From a bacterium (GTDB taxonomy: Bacteria; Bacteroidota; Bacteroidia; Chitinophagales; Saprospiraceae), in assembly GCA_024742755.1 (NCBI GenBank), contig JANSXW010000031.1, positions 1-52,210 on the forward strand: DNA of 52,210 nt. Direction: 5' to 3'. Below are positions 30,787 through 39,277 of the stretch, one piece after another. Below the pieces are notes generated by a model, which was given only the letters and a program-made list of their open reading frames with translations, was not told the origin of the DNA and did no database searches. A program made the position numbers and the translations under genes. Position 1 is the first letter of the stretch. The number at the start of each line of letters is the position of its first letter.

Positions 30787-33700
30787 CTACTCCTCCTTAA
30801 AGAGCGAGAAAGGCACCGCTTCCACTGCTTTGCGGTAGTCGGCGAAGTCACTTTCAAAGAAGGCTTCTACTCTACCCGTCACTTTCCGGACCTGCGCTTC
30901 TGCCTGGCCCAGCTTCAGCTGCCCCATTGGCGACAGGGCGCCCTGCACGCCCTCCAGATAAGAATAGACGCCGTACAGGGTGCTGTTGAGCAGCCCGGTG
31001 GACCGCCGGATGCCTTTGAAATCTTCCGGTAGCATATACAGTTCTTCCAGCTGAGTGATGCTGTCCTGCAGTACTTTGCCTTGCGCTTTAATGGCTTTCA
31101 GCGTGCTGTCGGGTGCGTGGGCCAGCGCTTCGTTTACCCTTTTGATGGTCTTTTGAGCCTCCTGCAGGCGGGTGAAGGCTGCTTCTGCTTCTTCCACCAT
31201 GGCATAAAACGATTCGTAGGCCGCGTGCGCTGCCCGCAAATCCGCCAAATCAACCTCCAGTCTTGGATCGGCATGGACCTGTACGCTTGTGGAATCGGTA
31301 AAATCCCCACTGCTGATGACCAGCTTGTAGTCTCCGGGGAGTACCTGATGCCCGCGTGGAGGGTCACTGTCAGGCTTGGCTGCCCGCCGGGAGGGGAAGC
31401 GCACGCCTTCGGTGCGCAGGTCCCAGGTAAAGCGGTTCATGCCGGGCTTGAGCTTTTCTGAAAACCGGCGAATGGTGTCGCCTGCCATGTCCAGCACGAC
31501 GATTTGGGCTTTCTTGCCCAACTTCCGGCCTGCTTCCTGCGTCTCCTCCTCATTCCCCGCTTCTTTCTCCTCACCGGCTACTTCTTCCTCTGCTGGCTTT
31601 TGCCAAACGGTAAGCCGGGCATAAGGCGGCCGGTTTTTGCCGCTGAATTCCCCATCTGCCGGAAAATGGGAGCCTTCGTAGCTTTTATAATTGGCCAGGT
31701 AAGCATCGGGGGCCGGGAAGGTGCGGAAAGTATCCTGTAGCAGTTGGCCTTCCGTTCTGGCTATTTCCTGCATTGGGCGGGTATCGTCCAGCACCCATGC
31801 CGAACGCCCGAAGGTGCCAATGACCAGGTCTTTATCCCGGGGGTGGATTTGCAGGTCGCGTACAGGCGTGGCCGGAAAACCCTGATCCCACTGCTGCCAG
31901 TCTGCCCCGCCGTTCAGGCTGAAGTACAGCCCGTAGTCGGTGCCTAACCACAGCAGATTCGGCGCATCGGGGTCCTGAACGATGGACAGGGCGTGCCCTT
32001 CCACCTGATCTTCGTCCACAATCCGGTTAAAGGTTGCTCCAAAGTCGGTCGTGTGATAGGCCATTGGGCGCCAGTCGTTGCGGCGGTAATCATTGACGAT
32101 GACAAAGGCTTCACCTGCGTTGCTTGCTGAGACTTCGATGTAGGGGATCCAGCTCCCGGGGCGGGCATCGGGCAGACGGCTGCTCAGTTCGGTCCAGGTT
32201 TTGCCGCCGTCTTGGGTGAGCTGCAGGTGGCCATCGTCTGTACCCACCCAAAGCACGTTTTCTTCCACCGGGCTGGGCGCGATAGCCAGAATGGTGGTGA
32301 AGTTCTCCGCCCGGGTATCATCAATGGTCAGCCCACCGCTTTCAAACTGCCGCTGCTTGGTGGAATCGTTGGTGGTGAGGTCAGGGGAGATGATTTCCCA
32401 GGTCAGCCCGCAGTCCATGCTTTTGTGCACATACTGACTGCCGAAGTACACCCCGCAATCGTGAAAGGGGTTTTGTGCAATGGCCGCATTCCAGTTGAAG
32501 CGCAGCTCCTCCCCTTCCGGATGTACCGGCTTGACGAAGCGGCTTTTGCCCGTCTCCCGGTCGATGTAGGAGACATTGCCGCCCTGAGACATGGCATACA
32601 CATAGCGGTTGTTGCCGGGGCGGAAAACCACATCAAAGCCATCGCCAAAGTAGACCTCCTGCCAATCCGTATTCTGAATACCGCCGTATTCCCAGACTGA
32701 GCTGGGGCCCACCCAGGAGCCATTGTCCTGCATGCCACCGGCGATGTTGTAGGGGATATCCATATCTACGCTGATATGGTAAAACTGCGCCAGGGGCAGG
32801 GTTTGCACAAAGCGCCAGGTTTCCCCTCCATCGTGGCTGATGTTTAGCCCGCCGTCATTGCCTTCGATCATGTACGCGGGGTTATCGGGGTGCACCCAGA
32901 AGGCGTGGTGGTCCGGGTGCGTGCCCCGGCCGAAGCCCTCAAAGGTTTTGCCGCCATCTTCTGACTTGGACAGGTAGGACCAGAGGTTGAAGATCCGGTT
33001 CTCGTTTTTAGGGTCGGCAAAGATGTCGGCGTAGTAGAAGGGGCGGTTGCCAATATCCTCCGTGGAGACCAGCGTCCATTTGAAACCGCCGTCCGTGGAT
33101 TTGTAAAAACCGTTCTTTTTAGCTTCAATCAAAGCGTAAACGATGTTGGGCCTGGAAGGCGCAATCGCCAGCCCCATGCGCCCGAGGTCTCCCTTTGGCA
33201 GCCCGTCCTCAGAGGTCCGTTCTTCCCAGCTGTCGCCCCCGTCGAAGGATACATACAGCCCGGACCCCTCGCCACCGGAGTTGAAAAACCAGGGCTTACG
33301 GCCGAATTCCCACATCGCGGCTATAAGCTTATTGGGATTGGAAGGGTCCACCACCAGATCGGCGCAACCCGTGGAATCATTGACAAACAGGACTTTTTCC
33401 CAGGTTTCCCCTCCGTCCTCGGTCCGGAAAACGCCCCGCTCCGGATTCGGCCCCCAGGCGGAGCCCAGGGCAGCGGCGTACACCACATCCGGGTTATCGC
33501 GGTGGATGATGATCCGGTGGATGGTGCGGGTATTTTCAAGCCCCATGCGCTTCCAGTGCTTGCCACCATCGATGGATTTGAAGATGCCTGCGCCGCTGTT
33601 GTGGGAGTTCCGGGGGTTGCCTTCGCCTGTACCGACCCAGATTTCATCGGGATTGTTTTGATTGATGGCCAGGGCACCTATGGACTGCAGGGGCGCATCA

Positions 33701-33957
33701 TCAAAAACAGGCTCCCATTTAATGCCGCCGCTGCCGGAGTACCAGACACCGCCCGATGCGGTGCCGATGTAGATGCGGTTGGGCTGTGCATTCACCACAT
33801 CAATGGTGGTGACCCGGCCGCTCATCCCCGCTGGCCCAATGCTGCGGGGAGACAAAGCTTCAAAGTGGTCCAGGTTGATATCCTGTCCGCATAAGGGGAG
33901 CGATAAAACGCTAAGGCTGAAAACCAACAGCCAGCTGAATTTTTGAATAACTTGCAT
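30787..33957 (-). CDS. Secreted VPS10/BNR-repeat beta-propeller protein
   Basis: 1056 residues with a signal peptide (FSWLLVFSLSVLSLPLCGQD). Residues about 30-740 contain about nine Asp-box/BNR repeats of the S-x-D-G-G-x-T-W kind (SIDGGKHWKR, TEDGGETWEK, SFDGGDSWEE, STDGGFKWTL, SEDGGKTFEG, SHDGGETWRF, SMDCGLTWEI, TQDGGKTWTE), giving a large propeller of sortilin type. A beta-sandwich with a Glu-rich insert (VAGEEKEAGNEEETQEAG) follows, then a helical C-terminal part. Such proteins are common and numerous in Saprospiria; annotation as glycosyl hydrolase is frequent, but no sialidase active site is seen. No type IX sorting domain is evident at the C terminus. The role may be binding of peptide or glycan at the cell surface. 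Confidence 0.87.
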   Translation of the reverse strand: MQVIQKFSWLLVFSLSVLSLPLCGQDINLDHFEALSPRSIGPAGMSGRVTTIDVVNAQPNRIYIGTASGGVWYSGSGGIKWEPVFDDAPLQSIGALAINQNNPDEIWVGTGEGNPRNSHNSGAGIFKSIDGGKHWKRMGLENTRTIHRIIIHRDNPDVVYAAALGSAWGPNPERGVFRTEDGGETWEKVLFVNDSTGCADLVVDPSNPNKLIAAMWEFGRKPWFFNSGGEGSGLYVSFDGGDSWEERTSEDGLPKGDLGRMGLAIAPSRPNIVYALIEAKKNGFYKSTDGGFKWTLVSTEDIGNRPFYYADIFADPKNENRIFNLWSYLSKSEDGGKTFEGFGRGTHPDHHAFWVHPDNPAYMIEGNDGGLNISHDGGETWRFVQTLPLAQFYHISVDMDIPYNIAGGMQDNGSWVGPSSVWEYGGIQNTDWQEVYFGDGFDVVFRPGNNRYVYAMSQGGNVSYIDRETGKSRFVKPVHPEGEELRFNWNAAIAQNPFHDCGVYFGSQYVHKSMDCGLTWEIISPDLTTNDSTKQRQFESGGLTIDDTRAENFTTILAIAPSPVEENVLWVGTDDGHLQLTQDGGKTWTELSSRLPDARPGSWIPYIEVSASNAGEAFVIVNDYRRNDWRPMAYHTTDFGATFNRIVDEDQVEGHALSIVQDPDAPNLLWLGTDYGLYFSLNGGADWQQWDQGFPATPVRDLQIHPRDKDLVIGTFGRSAWVLDDTRPMQEIARTEGQLLQDTFRTFPAPDAYLANYKSYEGSHFPADGEFSGKNRPPYARLTVWQKPAEEEVAGEEKEAGNEEETQEAGRKLGKKAQIVVLDMAGDTIRRFSEKLKPGMNRFTWDLRTEGVRFPSRRAAKPDSDPPRGHQVLPGDYKLVISSGDFTDSTSVQVHADPRLEVDLADLRAAHAAYESFYAMVEEAEAAFTRLQEAQKTIKRVNEALAHAPDSTLKAIKAQGKVLQDSITQLEELYMLPEDFKGIRRSTGLLNSTLYGVYSYLEGVQGALSPMGQLKLGQAEAQVRKVTGRVEAFFESDFADYRKAVEAVPFSLFKEE

Positions 33958-34160
33958 AAGGTGCTTTTTCGTTTATAAGGGTAAAATAGGGGTTCTCCGG
34001 GGTTTCCCACAATCCCTCACTTACACCTGACGGTGGCATGACATACACTACAGGACAGCCGGAGTAGGAAATTCCAATAGTTTTACGGTTGACCAGGCAG
34101 GAGGGGCCTTTCCCAATCTGCCTGAATTCGCAATTTTTCACCCTTTTCGAAGCGCTGATT

Positions 34161-36734
34161 ATGATTCGGAAGATTTTTCTGATTGGTCTCGGGCTGACGC
34201 TGAATACCTTGCTCCTCCGTGCCCAGAGCCTGCCCGTCTATCTGGATACCACCTATACCGATGCGGAGCGGGCGGATGACCTGGTCCAACGGATGACACT
34301 GGACGAAAAAATCGCTCAGCTGCAAAATGCCATGCGGCTCGCTGAACCGGGAGAAGCGGGTGTGGGCTCCTTCGGTTTCATGTCAAAAGATACCGATATC
34401 GCTGGCAGTGTCAGGCAATACAATAGGTATCAGCGGGCACAGATCGAAAACACCCGCCTCGGCATCCCCGCCACCCGTTCCGGGGAAGGGCTTTTTGCAT
34501 ACATGGGCAATGGCTCTACCAGCTTCCCCTCCCCCATCGGCATTGCAGCGAGCTTTGACCCGTCCCTGCAGGCAGAAGTTGCCGGTGTTTTGGCGAAGGA
34601 ACTGAAAAGCCGGGGCGTCAGAAGGGTACTGGCGCCGGTTGTCAACCTTACGCGCGACCCACGCTGGGGCCGTACCAACGAAACCTACGGTGAAGACCCC
34701 TGTCTCAGCGGGCAGATGGGCGCTGCCTATGTCCGGGTAATGGAAGAAGCCGGGCTCTCCACCATGATCAAGCACTTTGTGGCCAATATGGGGCTCGACG
34801 GGCAATTTACCGGGCCGGTCCACTTCACGGAGCGCCACCTGCGGGAGTACTATTTCCCGGCTTTCAAAACCTGCATTGAAGCCGGAGCTTCCTCCGTGAT
34901 GATGGCCTACAATAACCTGGACGGCATACCCTGCGCTACCAACCCCTGGCTGATTAAGGATATTCTGAAAGGTGAATGGGGACTGGAGGGCTTTGTTTCC
35001 ACCGATGGGCAATCCTCTACTTTTATTATGGAGTCAGCGGGTATGTACAAGACCAAAAAAGACCTCGCAGTTGCTCTGATGAACGCCGGGTGTGATAAAT
35101 CCTCCCCAAGTGACTTTTTTGATGCGCCACTGCGGGAAGCCCTGAAGGAAGGCCTGGTGCCGGAAGCCCGCCTTGACGATGCCGTACGCCGCATTTTGCT
35201 CCAAAAGCTGGAATCCGGGCTCTTCGAAGCGCCCTATGCCGACCCCGAAGCGGCGGTGCGCCTCAATAATCATTCTGATCACCGGGCTGTAGCACGGGAC
35301 GCTGCCAAACGGGCCCTGGTGCTGCTCAAGAACGATAACAACTGCCTGCCGTTTCCGAAACAGGCTCAAAAAGTGGCGGTGATCGGCCCGCTGGCAGATT
35401 GGCTCATCGTTGGGCACTACGGTGGATTCGGGCGGGAAGAAGTCACAGTGCTCGATGGCGTGAAAGCCCTGCTCCCGGATGCAGCCGTGACTTACGAAAA
35501 AGGCGTGGAGATGCAGTATTTTGGTTACCCCGCCATAGATGAGCGCCACCTGAATGGGCCAGTAAAAGCGGTTTACTTTGATAATGAAAACCTGGAAGGA
35601 CAGCCGGTAGCCACACGTGAAGAATCCAAAATCGAGCACGACTGGAAATCTGCACGCCCGGCGGGGGTACCCCCTTCCGGTTTTTCCGTACGCTGGACCG
35701 GCGCGTTCACCAGCCCGGTCAGTGGGGAAGTAACCCTGGGCGTAACGATGGACGATGGCGCACGGCTTTACCTGGATGGTAAGCTTATCCTCGACGAGTG
35801 GAAAGGGGGCGGGCGGCGGATGAAGGAAGCCACAGTGCAGCTGGAAACAGGCAAAACCTACCCTTTCACCCTGGAGTACTTCGACGGGGGCTTCGGAAGC
35901 TATATTCAACTGGGCTGGGACGTCGATGAGGAAATCAATATTCCTAAAGCAATAGAAGCAGCAGGGGAGGCAGATGTGGTGATTATCGTTGCCGGTATGT
36001 ACGAAAATGAAAACTGGGACCGGACCAACCTGGACCTGAGCGGGCCACAGGAGGCCCTCATCCGGGCACTGGCACAATTGGACAAACCTACTGCAGTGGT
36101 TATTCAATCCGGTACTGTCATCACCATGCAGGACTGGATTGAGGAAGTGGATGCGGTACTCATGGGCTGGTACCCGGGTTGCGAGGGCGGGCATGCCATT
36201 GCGGCAGCGCTTTTTGGAGACTATAATCCGGGAGGCAAGCTGCCCATCACCTTTCCCAAAGTAACGGGGCAGGTGCCGCTCAACTATAACCGGCACCCAA
36301 AAGGCAAAGAAAAAATCAAGTTTATCGGCGATTTCAATGAACCGCTCTTTCCTTTTGGGCACGGGTTGTCCTACAGTCAGTTTGAATACGGGAACCTGGA
36401 ACTTTCGGCCAGTACTATTCAACCCGGAGATACTGTCCTGCTCCGGCTCAGCGTCACCAATACGAGTGACCGGCCGGGTGAGGAGGTGGTACAGTTGTAC
36501 CTGCATGATGTTTATGCGAGCGTGACCCAGCCCCTTCAAAAACTGATCGGCTTTGAACGGCTAGCGCTGGGAGCCGGAGCCACTGAAACAGTGGAACTGC
36601 GCATCCTGCCGGAACACCTGAAAATCTGGGACATCAACATGAACCCTGTCATTGAGCCCGGAGATTTTGAGCTGATGGTCGGGTCTTCCTCAACCGATAT
36701 CCGCCTGAACACTCTACTAACCGTAAATCAATAA
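34161..36734 (+). CDS. GH3 beta-glucosidase-type glycoside hydrolase with inserted PA14 domain
   Basis: 857 residues from the ATG at 34161 (signal peptide MIRKIFLIGLGLTLNTLLLR, cleaved after AQ). The GH3 (alpha/beta)8 domain spans about 25-330 (VQRMTLDEKIAQLQ, VLAPVVNLTRDPRWGRTNET, STMIKHFVANMG), with the likely nucleophile Asp282 in GFVSTDGQSS. The alpha/beta sandwich is interrupted by a PA14 domain at about 470-585 (FSVRWTGAFTSPVSGEVTLG, DDGARLYLDGKLILDEW), resumes to GGKLPITFPKV, and ends with a FnIII-like domain. PA14 insertions occur in beta-glucosidases acting on oligosaccharides. The product is probably periplasmic or outside. The next gene begins 2 bp after the stop, so the two form an operon. 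The sugar specificity cannot be told. Confidence 0.92.
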   Translation: MIRKIFLIGLGLTLNTLLLRAQSLPVYLDTTYTDAERADDLVQRMTLDEKIAQLQNAMRLAEPGEAGVGSFGFMSKDTDIAGSVRQYNRYQRAQIENTRLGIPATRSGEGLFAYMGNGSTSFPSPIGIAASFDPSLQAEVAGVLAKELKSRGVRRVLAPVVNLTRDPRWGRTNETYGEDPCLSGQMGAAYVRVMEEAGLSTMIKHFVANMGLDGQFTGPVHFTERHLREYYFPAFKTCIEAGASSVMMAYNNLDGIPCATNPWLIKDILKGEWGLEGFVSTDGQSSTFIMESAGMYKTKKDLAVALMNAGCDKSSPSDFFDAPLREALKEGLVPEARLDDAVRRILLQKLESGLFEAPYADPEAAVRLNNHSDHRAVARDAAKRALVLLKNDNNCLPFPKQAQKVAVIGPLADWLIVGHYGGFGREEVTVLDGVKALLPDAAVTYEKGVEMQYFGYPAIDERHLNGPVKAVYFDNENLEGQPVATREESKIEHDWKSARPAGVPPSGFSVRWTGAFTSPVSGEVTLGVTMDDGARLYLDGKLILDEWKGGGRRMKEATVQLETGKTYPFTLEYFDGGFGSYIQLGWDVDEEINIPKAIEAAGEADVVIIVAGMYENENWDRTNLDLSGPQEALIRALAQLDKPTAVVIQSGTVITMQDWIEEVDAVLMGWYPGCEGGHAIAAALFGDYNPGGKLPITFPKVTGQVPLNYNRHPKGKEKIKFIGDFNEPLFPFGHGLSYSQFEYGNLELSASTIQPGDTVLLRLSVTNTSDRPGEEVVQLYLHDVYASVTQPLQKLIGFERLALGAGATETVELRILPEHLKIWDINMNPVIEPGDFELMVGSSSTDIRLNTLLTVNQ

Positions 36735-36736
36735 CC

Positions 36737-37846
36737 ATGAAATACTGGCTGTTCGGATTGCTGTCGCTGTTACTGTCCGGTTGCCAGAGTGCAACGCCAA
36801 CCTCAGAAGCAGAAGGAGGTGCCTATTCGCCTCAGCGGTTCTTCTCAGCAGGGAGTTTCTGGAATCAGCCTATTGGCGAAAACCCAAAAATTGCCCCTCA
36901 AAATGAAGCCTGGATACAACTGCTGGCCAATGACCCCAGCTGCGAAAATATCGGTGTGAATGTAAAATCCTACACCATCCCCATCTATTCGGTGGACAGC
37001 ACCACTCCGCGAAAAGTAATCCGCGAGCATGCTGAGCTTCAGATGGGGCATTCGAACTTCGCAGAAGATGGTGGCGACTCCCTGTACCATCAGCACCCTG
37101 ATTTTCGGGGGCAGCCCATCCCCATTCCGGAGCACCTAAGCCCGTCCCCCGGCTCTGATGCACATGTAGCGATTGTGGATTATGCAGCCGGCAAAGCCTG
37201 GGATATGTGGTATGTATTCCGGGACAGCAGCTCCGGGCAGTGGTTTTCCAACACCGGAATGGCCTACGATCTGTATGGTGATGGGGTGTTCGAAGCGGGA
37301 AGCTTCGGCGCCAGGCCAGGAGAAAGTATTCATCAGTACGGGCCGGGGCGGGCGGCAGGAGTGCCTGTTTTCGCCGGTACCATCATGTACCATGAAGTCG
37401 TGGCAGGTAAAATCGAGCACAAACTGGCCGGTGCTCTGCGGTATGCTGATTATCAAAATTTTGTCTATCCGCCGGCGACCTGGACGGACGGCAACTACGA
37501 AGGCGGCATTCCCGAGGGCAGCACCATTCAACTGGACCCCGGGCTTGACCTTGATCAGTTTGACCTGACAGACGGTGAGAAAGTCGTGGCACGCGCTATG
37601 CAGGAATACGGTATCGTGATTGTCGACTTTGCCGTAGGGACCACCACTTATGCCGAAGGGCTATGGTACGATGAAAGCCGGAGCTGGGGAGGGATACTAC
37701 GGGGCTGGGAGGAGCCTGGCGGCATCAAATCTATACCGGTTAAGCACTACCGGGTGCTTGACCCTGCCGGGAACCTGCGGAGCGGAGGAGACCAGAAGAA
37801 GGCATTTTTCCAAAAATTCCTGGCACAGGAACGGGATTGCGATTAG
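36737..37846 (+). CDS. Secreted lipoprotein of an uncharacterised family
   Basis: 369 residues with a lipoprotein signal (LLSLLLSGCQSA). The body has recurring stretches known to me from unassigned secreted proteins of Bacteroidota and Actinomycetota: FFSAGSFWNQPIGENPKI near the start, VPIPE-like RGQPIPIPEHLSPSPGSDAH, AIVDYAAGKAWDMWYVFRD, GIPEGSTIQLDPGLDLDQFD and ARAMQEYGIVIVDFA. The recurring Trp and Asp residues would suit a carbohydrate-active fold, but no catalytic family is recognised. It is translationally close to the GH3 gene (2 bp), so a role in the same saccharide's breakdown is likely. Related proteins should be checked for lyase activity. Confidence 0.78.
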   Translation: MKYWLFGLLSLLLSGCQSATPTSEAEGGAYSPQRFFSAGSFWNQPIGENPKIAPQNEAWIQLLANDPSCENIGVNVKSYTIPIYSVDSTTPRKVIREHAELQMGHSNFAEDGGDSLYHQHPDFRGQPIPIPEHLSPSPGSDAHVAIVDYAAGKAWDMWYVFRDSSSGQWFSNTGMAYDLYGDGVFEAGSFGARPGESIHQYGPGRAAGVPVFAGTIMYHEVVAGKIEHKLAGALRYADYQNFVYPPATWTDGNYEGGIPEGSTIQLDPGLDLDQFDLTDGEKVVARAMQEYGIVIVDFAVGTTTYAEGLWYDESRSWGGILRGWEEPGGIKSIPVKHYRVLDPAGNLRSGGDQKKAFFQKFLAQERDCD

Positions 37847-37905
37847 CCCCTGGCAAGTGTGCAATTCTTGGGTTTTGTTGTACCTTCGGTGTCAAACAGG
37901 CAGTA

Positions 37906-39150
37906 ATGAAATTTAAGGACTACAACCTACATCCACAGCTACAAAAAGGAATTGAAAAAGCCGGGCTCAAACGGCCCACCGATATTCAGTATAAGTCCAT
38001 ACCCGGCATTCTGAAAGGAGAAGATGTACTGGCGGTGGCTCAGACTGGCACCGGAAAAACGGCCGCCTTTGCCATTCCTATCCTGCACAAACTGCACGTA
38101 CAAAAACAGCAGGCCCGCCGGGACGATGGCATGCGCTGCCTGGTCATGACCCCCACCCACGAGCTGGCCATTCAGGTGGCTAAAGTCTTTCAGGACCTGG
38201 GCGCTCACACGCTCGTAAAAACCATGGCGCTCATCGGTGGTGTGGACCAGGAACCTCAGATTGAGGCGCTTAGGAAAGGCGTGGATGTGCTCGTCGCCAC
38301 GCCCGGGCGGTTCTTCGACCTGATCAGTCAGGGGCACCTGCGGCCCGAACGCATACAAATCCTGGTGCTCGATGAAGCCGACCACATGCTGGACCTGGGC
38401 TTCCTGCAGGACATTAGCGACCTGCACCGCAAATTGCCTGCCAAACGGCAGACCCTTTTCTTTTCCGCTACCATCAACCTGCACATCAAAAAAATGGCTT
38501 ATGCCCTGATCAATCAGCAGGCCATCCGCATTCAGATTTCGCCCAAGGACCCGGTTTCCAAAAATGTAGACCACTATGTGGCGGCTATTGAAATGGATGA
38601 CAAACGCTTTTTCCTGGAGCGGATCGTCAGGGAAAACCCGGACAGCAAAATCCTGGTCTTCGTACGCACCAAAGTACGGGCCGAGCGGGTTTCCAAAGCC
38701 ATGGAGCGGGTGGGCATCAAAACGGCGACCATTCACAGCGATAAGGAACAGCAAGACCGGTCAGCCGTACTCAGGCAATTCCGGGAAGGAGAAGTACGAG
38801 TACTCATCGCCACTGATGTGAGCGCCCGGGGGATTGATATTCCCGGCGTAACCTACGTCATCAATTATGACTTGCCTGAGCAGGCCGAGAACTACGTGCA
38901 CCGCGTAGGGCGGACAGGCCGTGGCAAATCCCGCGGGCAGGCGCTGAGCTTTTGCAGCCCCAATGAAACGGAGCTCCTGGAAGCCATTGAAGCTTATATC
39001 GGCAAGGCGATCAAGGTCCTGGACGTGGAGCGGGGAGAATACGAAAATACCCGCCTGCTCTCGGAAGATGCCGGGCTGAGTTTGAAAGATATGCTTTCTG
39101 AAATAGAAGCCCTGGAAACGGAGCAAAAGCGGAAAAAGAAAAAAAAGTAG
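37906..39150 (+). CDS. DEAD-box RNA helicase (RhlE-like)
   Basis: 414 residues from the ATG at 37906. All helicase motifs are present: Q motif RPTDIQYKSIPG, I AQTGTGKT, Ia PTHELA, Ib TPGR, II DEAD, III SAT, IV LVFVRTK, V ATDVSARGIDIPG and VI HRVGRTGRG. The tail is very short and basic (EQKRKKKKK), unlike CsdA/DeaD with long RNA-binding tails. It unwinds short RNA duplexes, probably in ribosome assembly or cold adaptation. It has a TACCTTCG box 18 bp upstream and appears to be a single gene. Confidence 0.94.
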   Translation: MKFKDYNLHPQLQKGIEKAGLKRPTDIQYKSIPGILKGEDVLAVAQTGTGKTAAFAIPILHKLHVQKQQARRDDGMRCLVMTPTHELAIQVAKVFQDLGAHTLVKTMALIGGVDQEPQIEALRKGVDVLVATPGRFFDLISQGHLRPERIQILVLDEADHMLDLGFLQDISDLHRKLPAKRQTLFFSATINLHIKKMAYALINQQAIRIQISPKDPVSKNVDHYVAAIEMDDKRFFLERIVRENPDSKILVFVRTKVRAERVSKAMERVGIKTATIHSDKEQQDRSAVLRQFREGEVRVLIATDVSARGIDIPGVTYVINYDLPEQAENYVHRVGRTGRGKSRGQALSFCSPNETELLEAIEAYIGKAIKVLDVERGEYENTRLLSEDAGLSLKDMLSEIEALETEQKRKKKKK

Positions 39151-39181
39151 CTTCAAAAGTCATAAAACAGCCCATCGTGGC

Positions 39182-39211
39182 TTGACAAATGAACAAACCT
39201 AACTATATTTA
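39182..39211 (+). promoter_or_regulatory. Promoter of the multi-PAS kinase gene
   Basis: TTG at 39182-39184, a 19-bp spacer and TATATTTA at 39204-39211 (7 of 8 of TAnnTTTG), 67 bp before the ATG. Confidence 0.5.
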
Positions 39212-39277
39212 ATTATTATTTGCACGAAACCTCCCGTCAGTCCCCCTTAGCCTTCAGGCTTCTTGATTTACAATTCC

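Noticed and set aside
30787..33957. Catalytic sialidase or glycosyl hydrolase
   Set aside because: BNR/Asp-box repeats alone do not show activity; the Arg triad and Tyr/Glu nucleophile of sialidases were not found.
35034..36539. 501-codon minus-strand open frame
   Set aside because: Opposite the GH3 gene, with low-complexity His/Arg/Cys composition and no domain.
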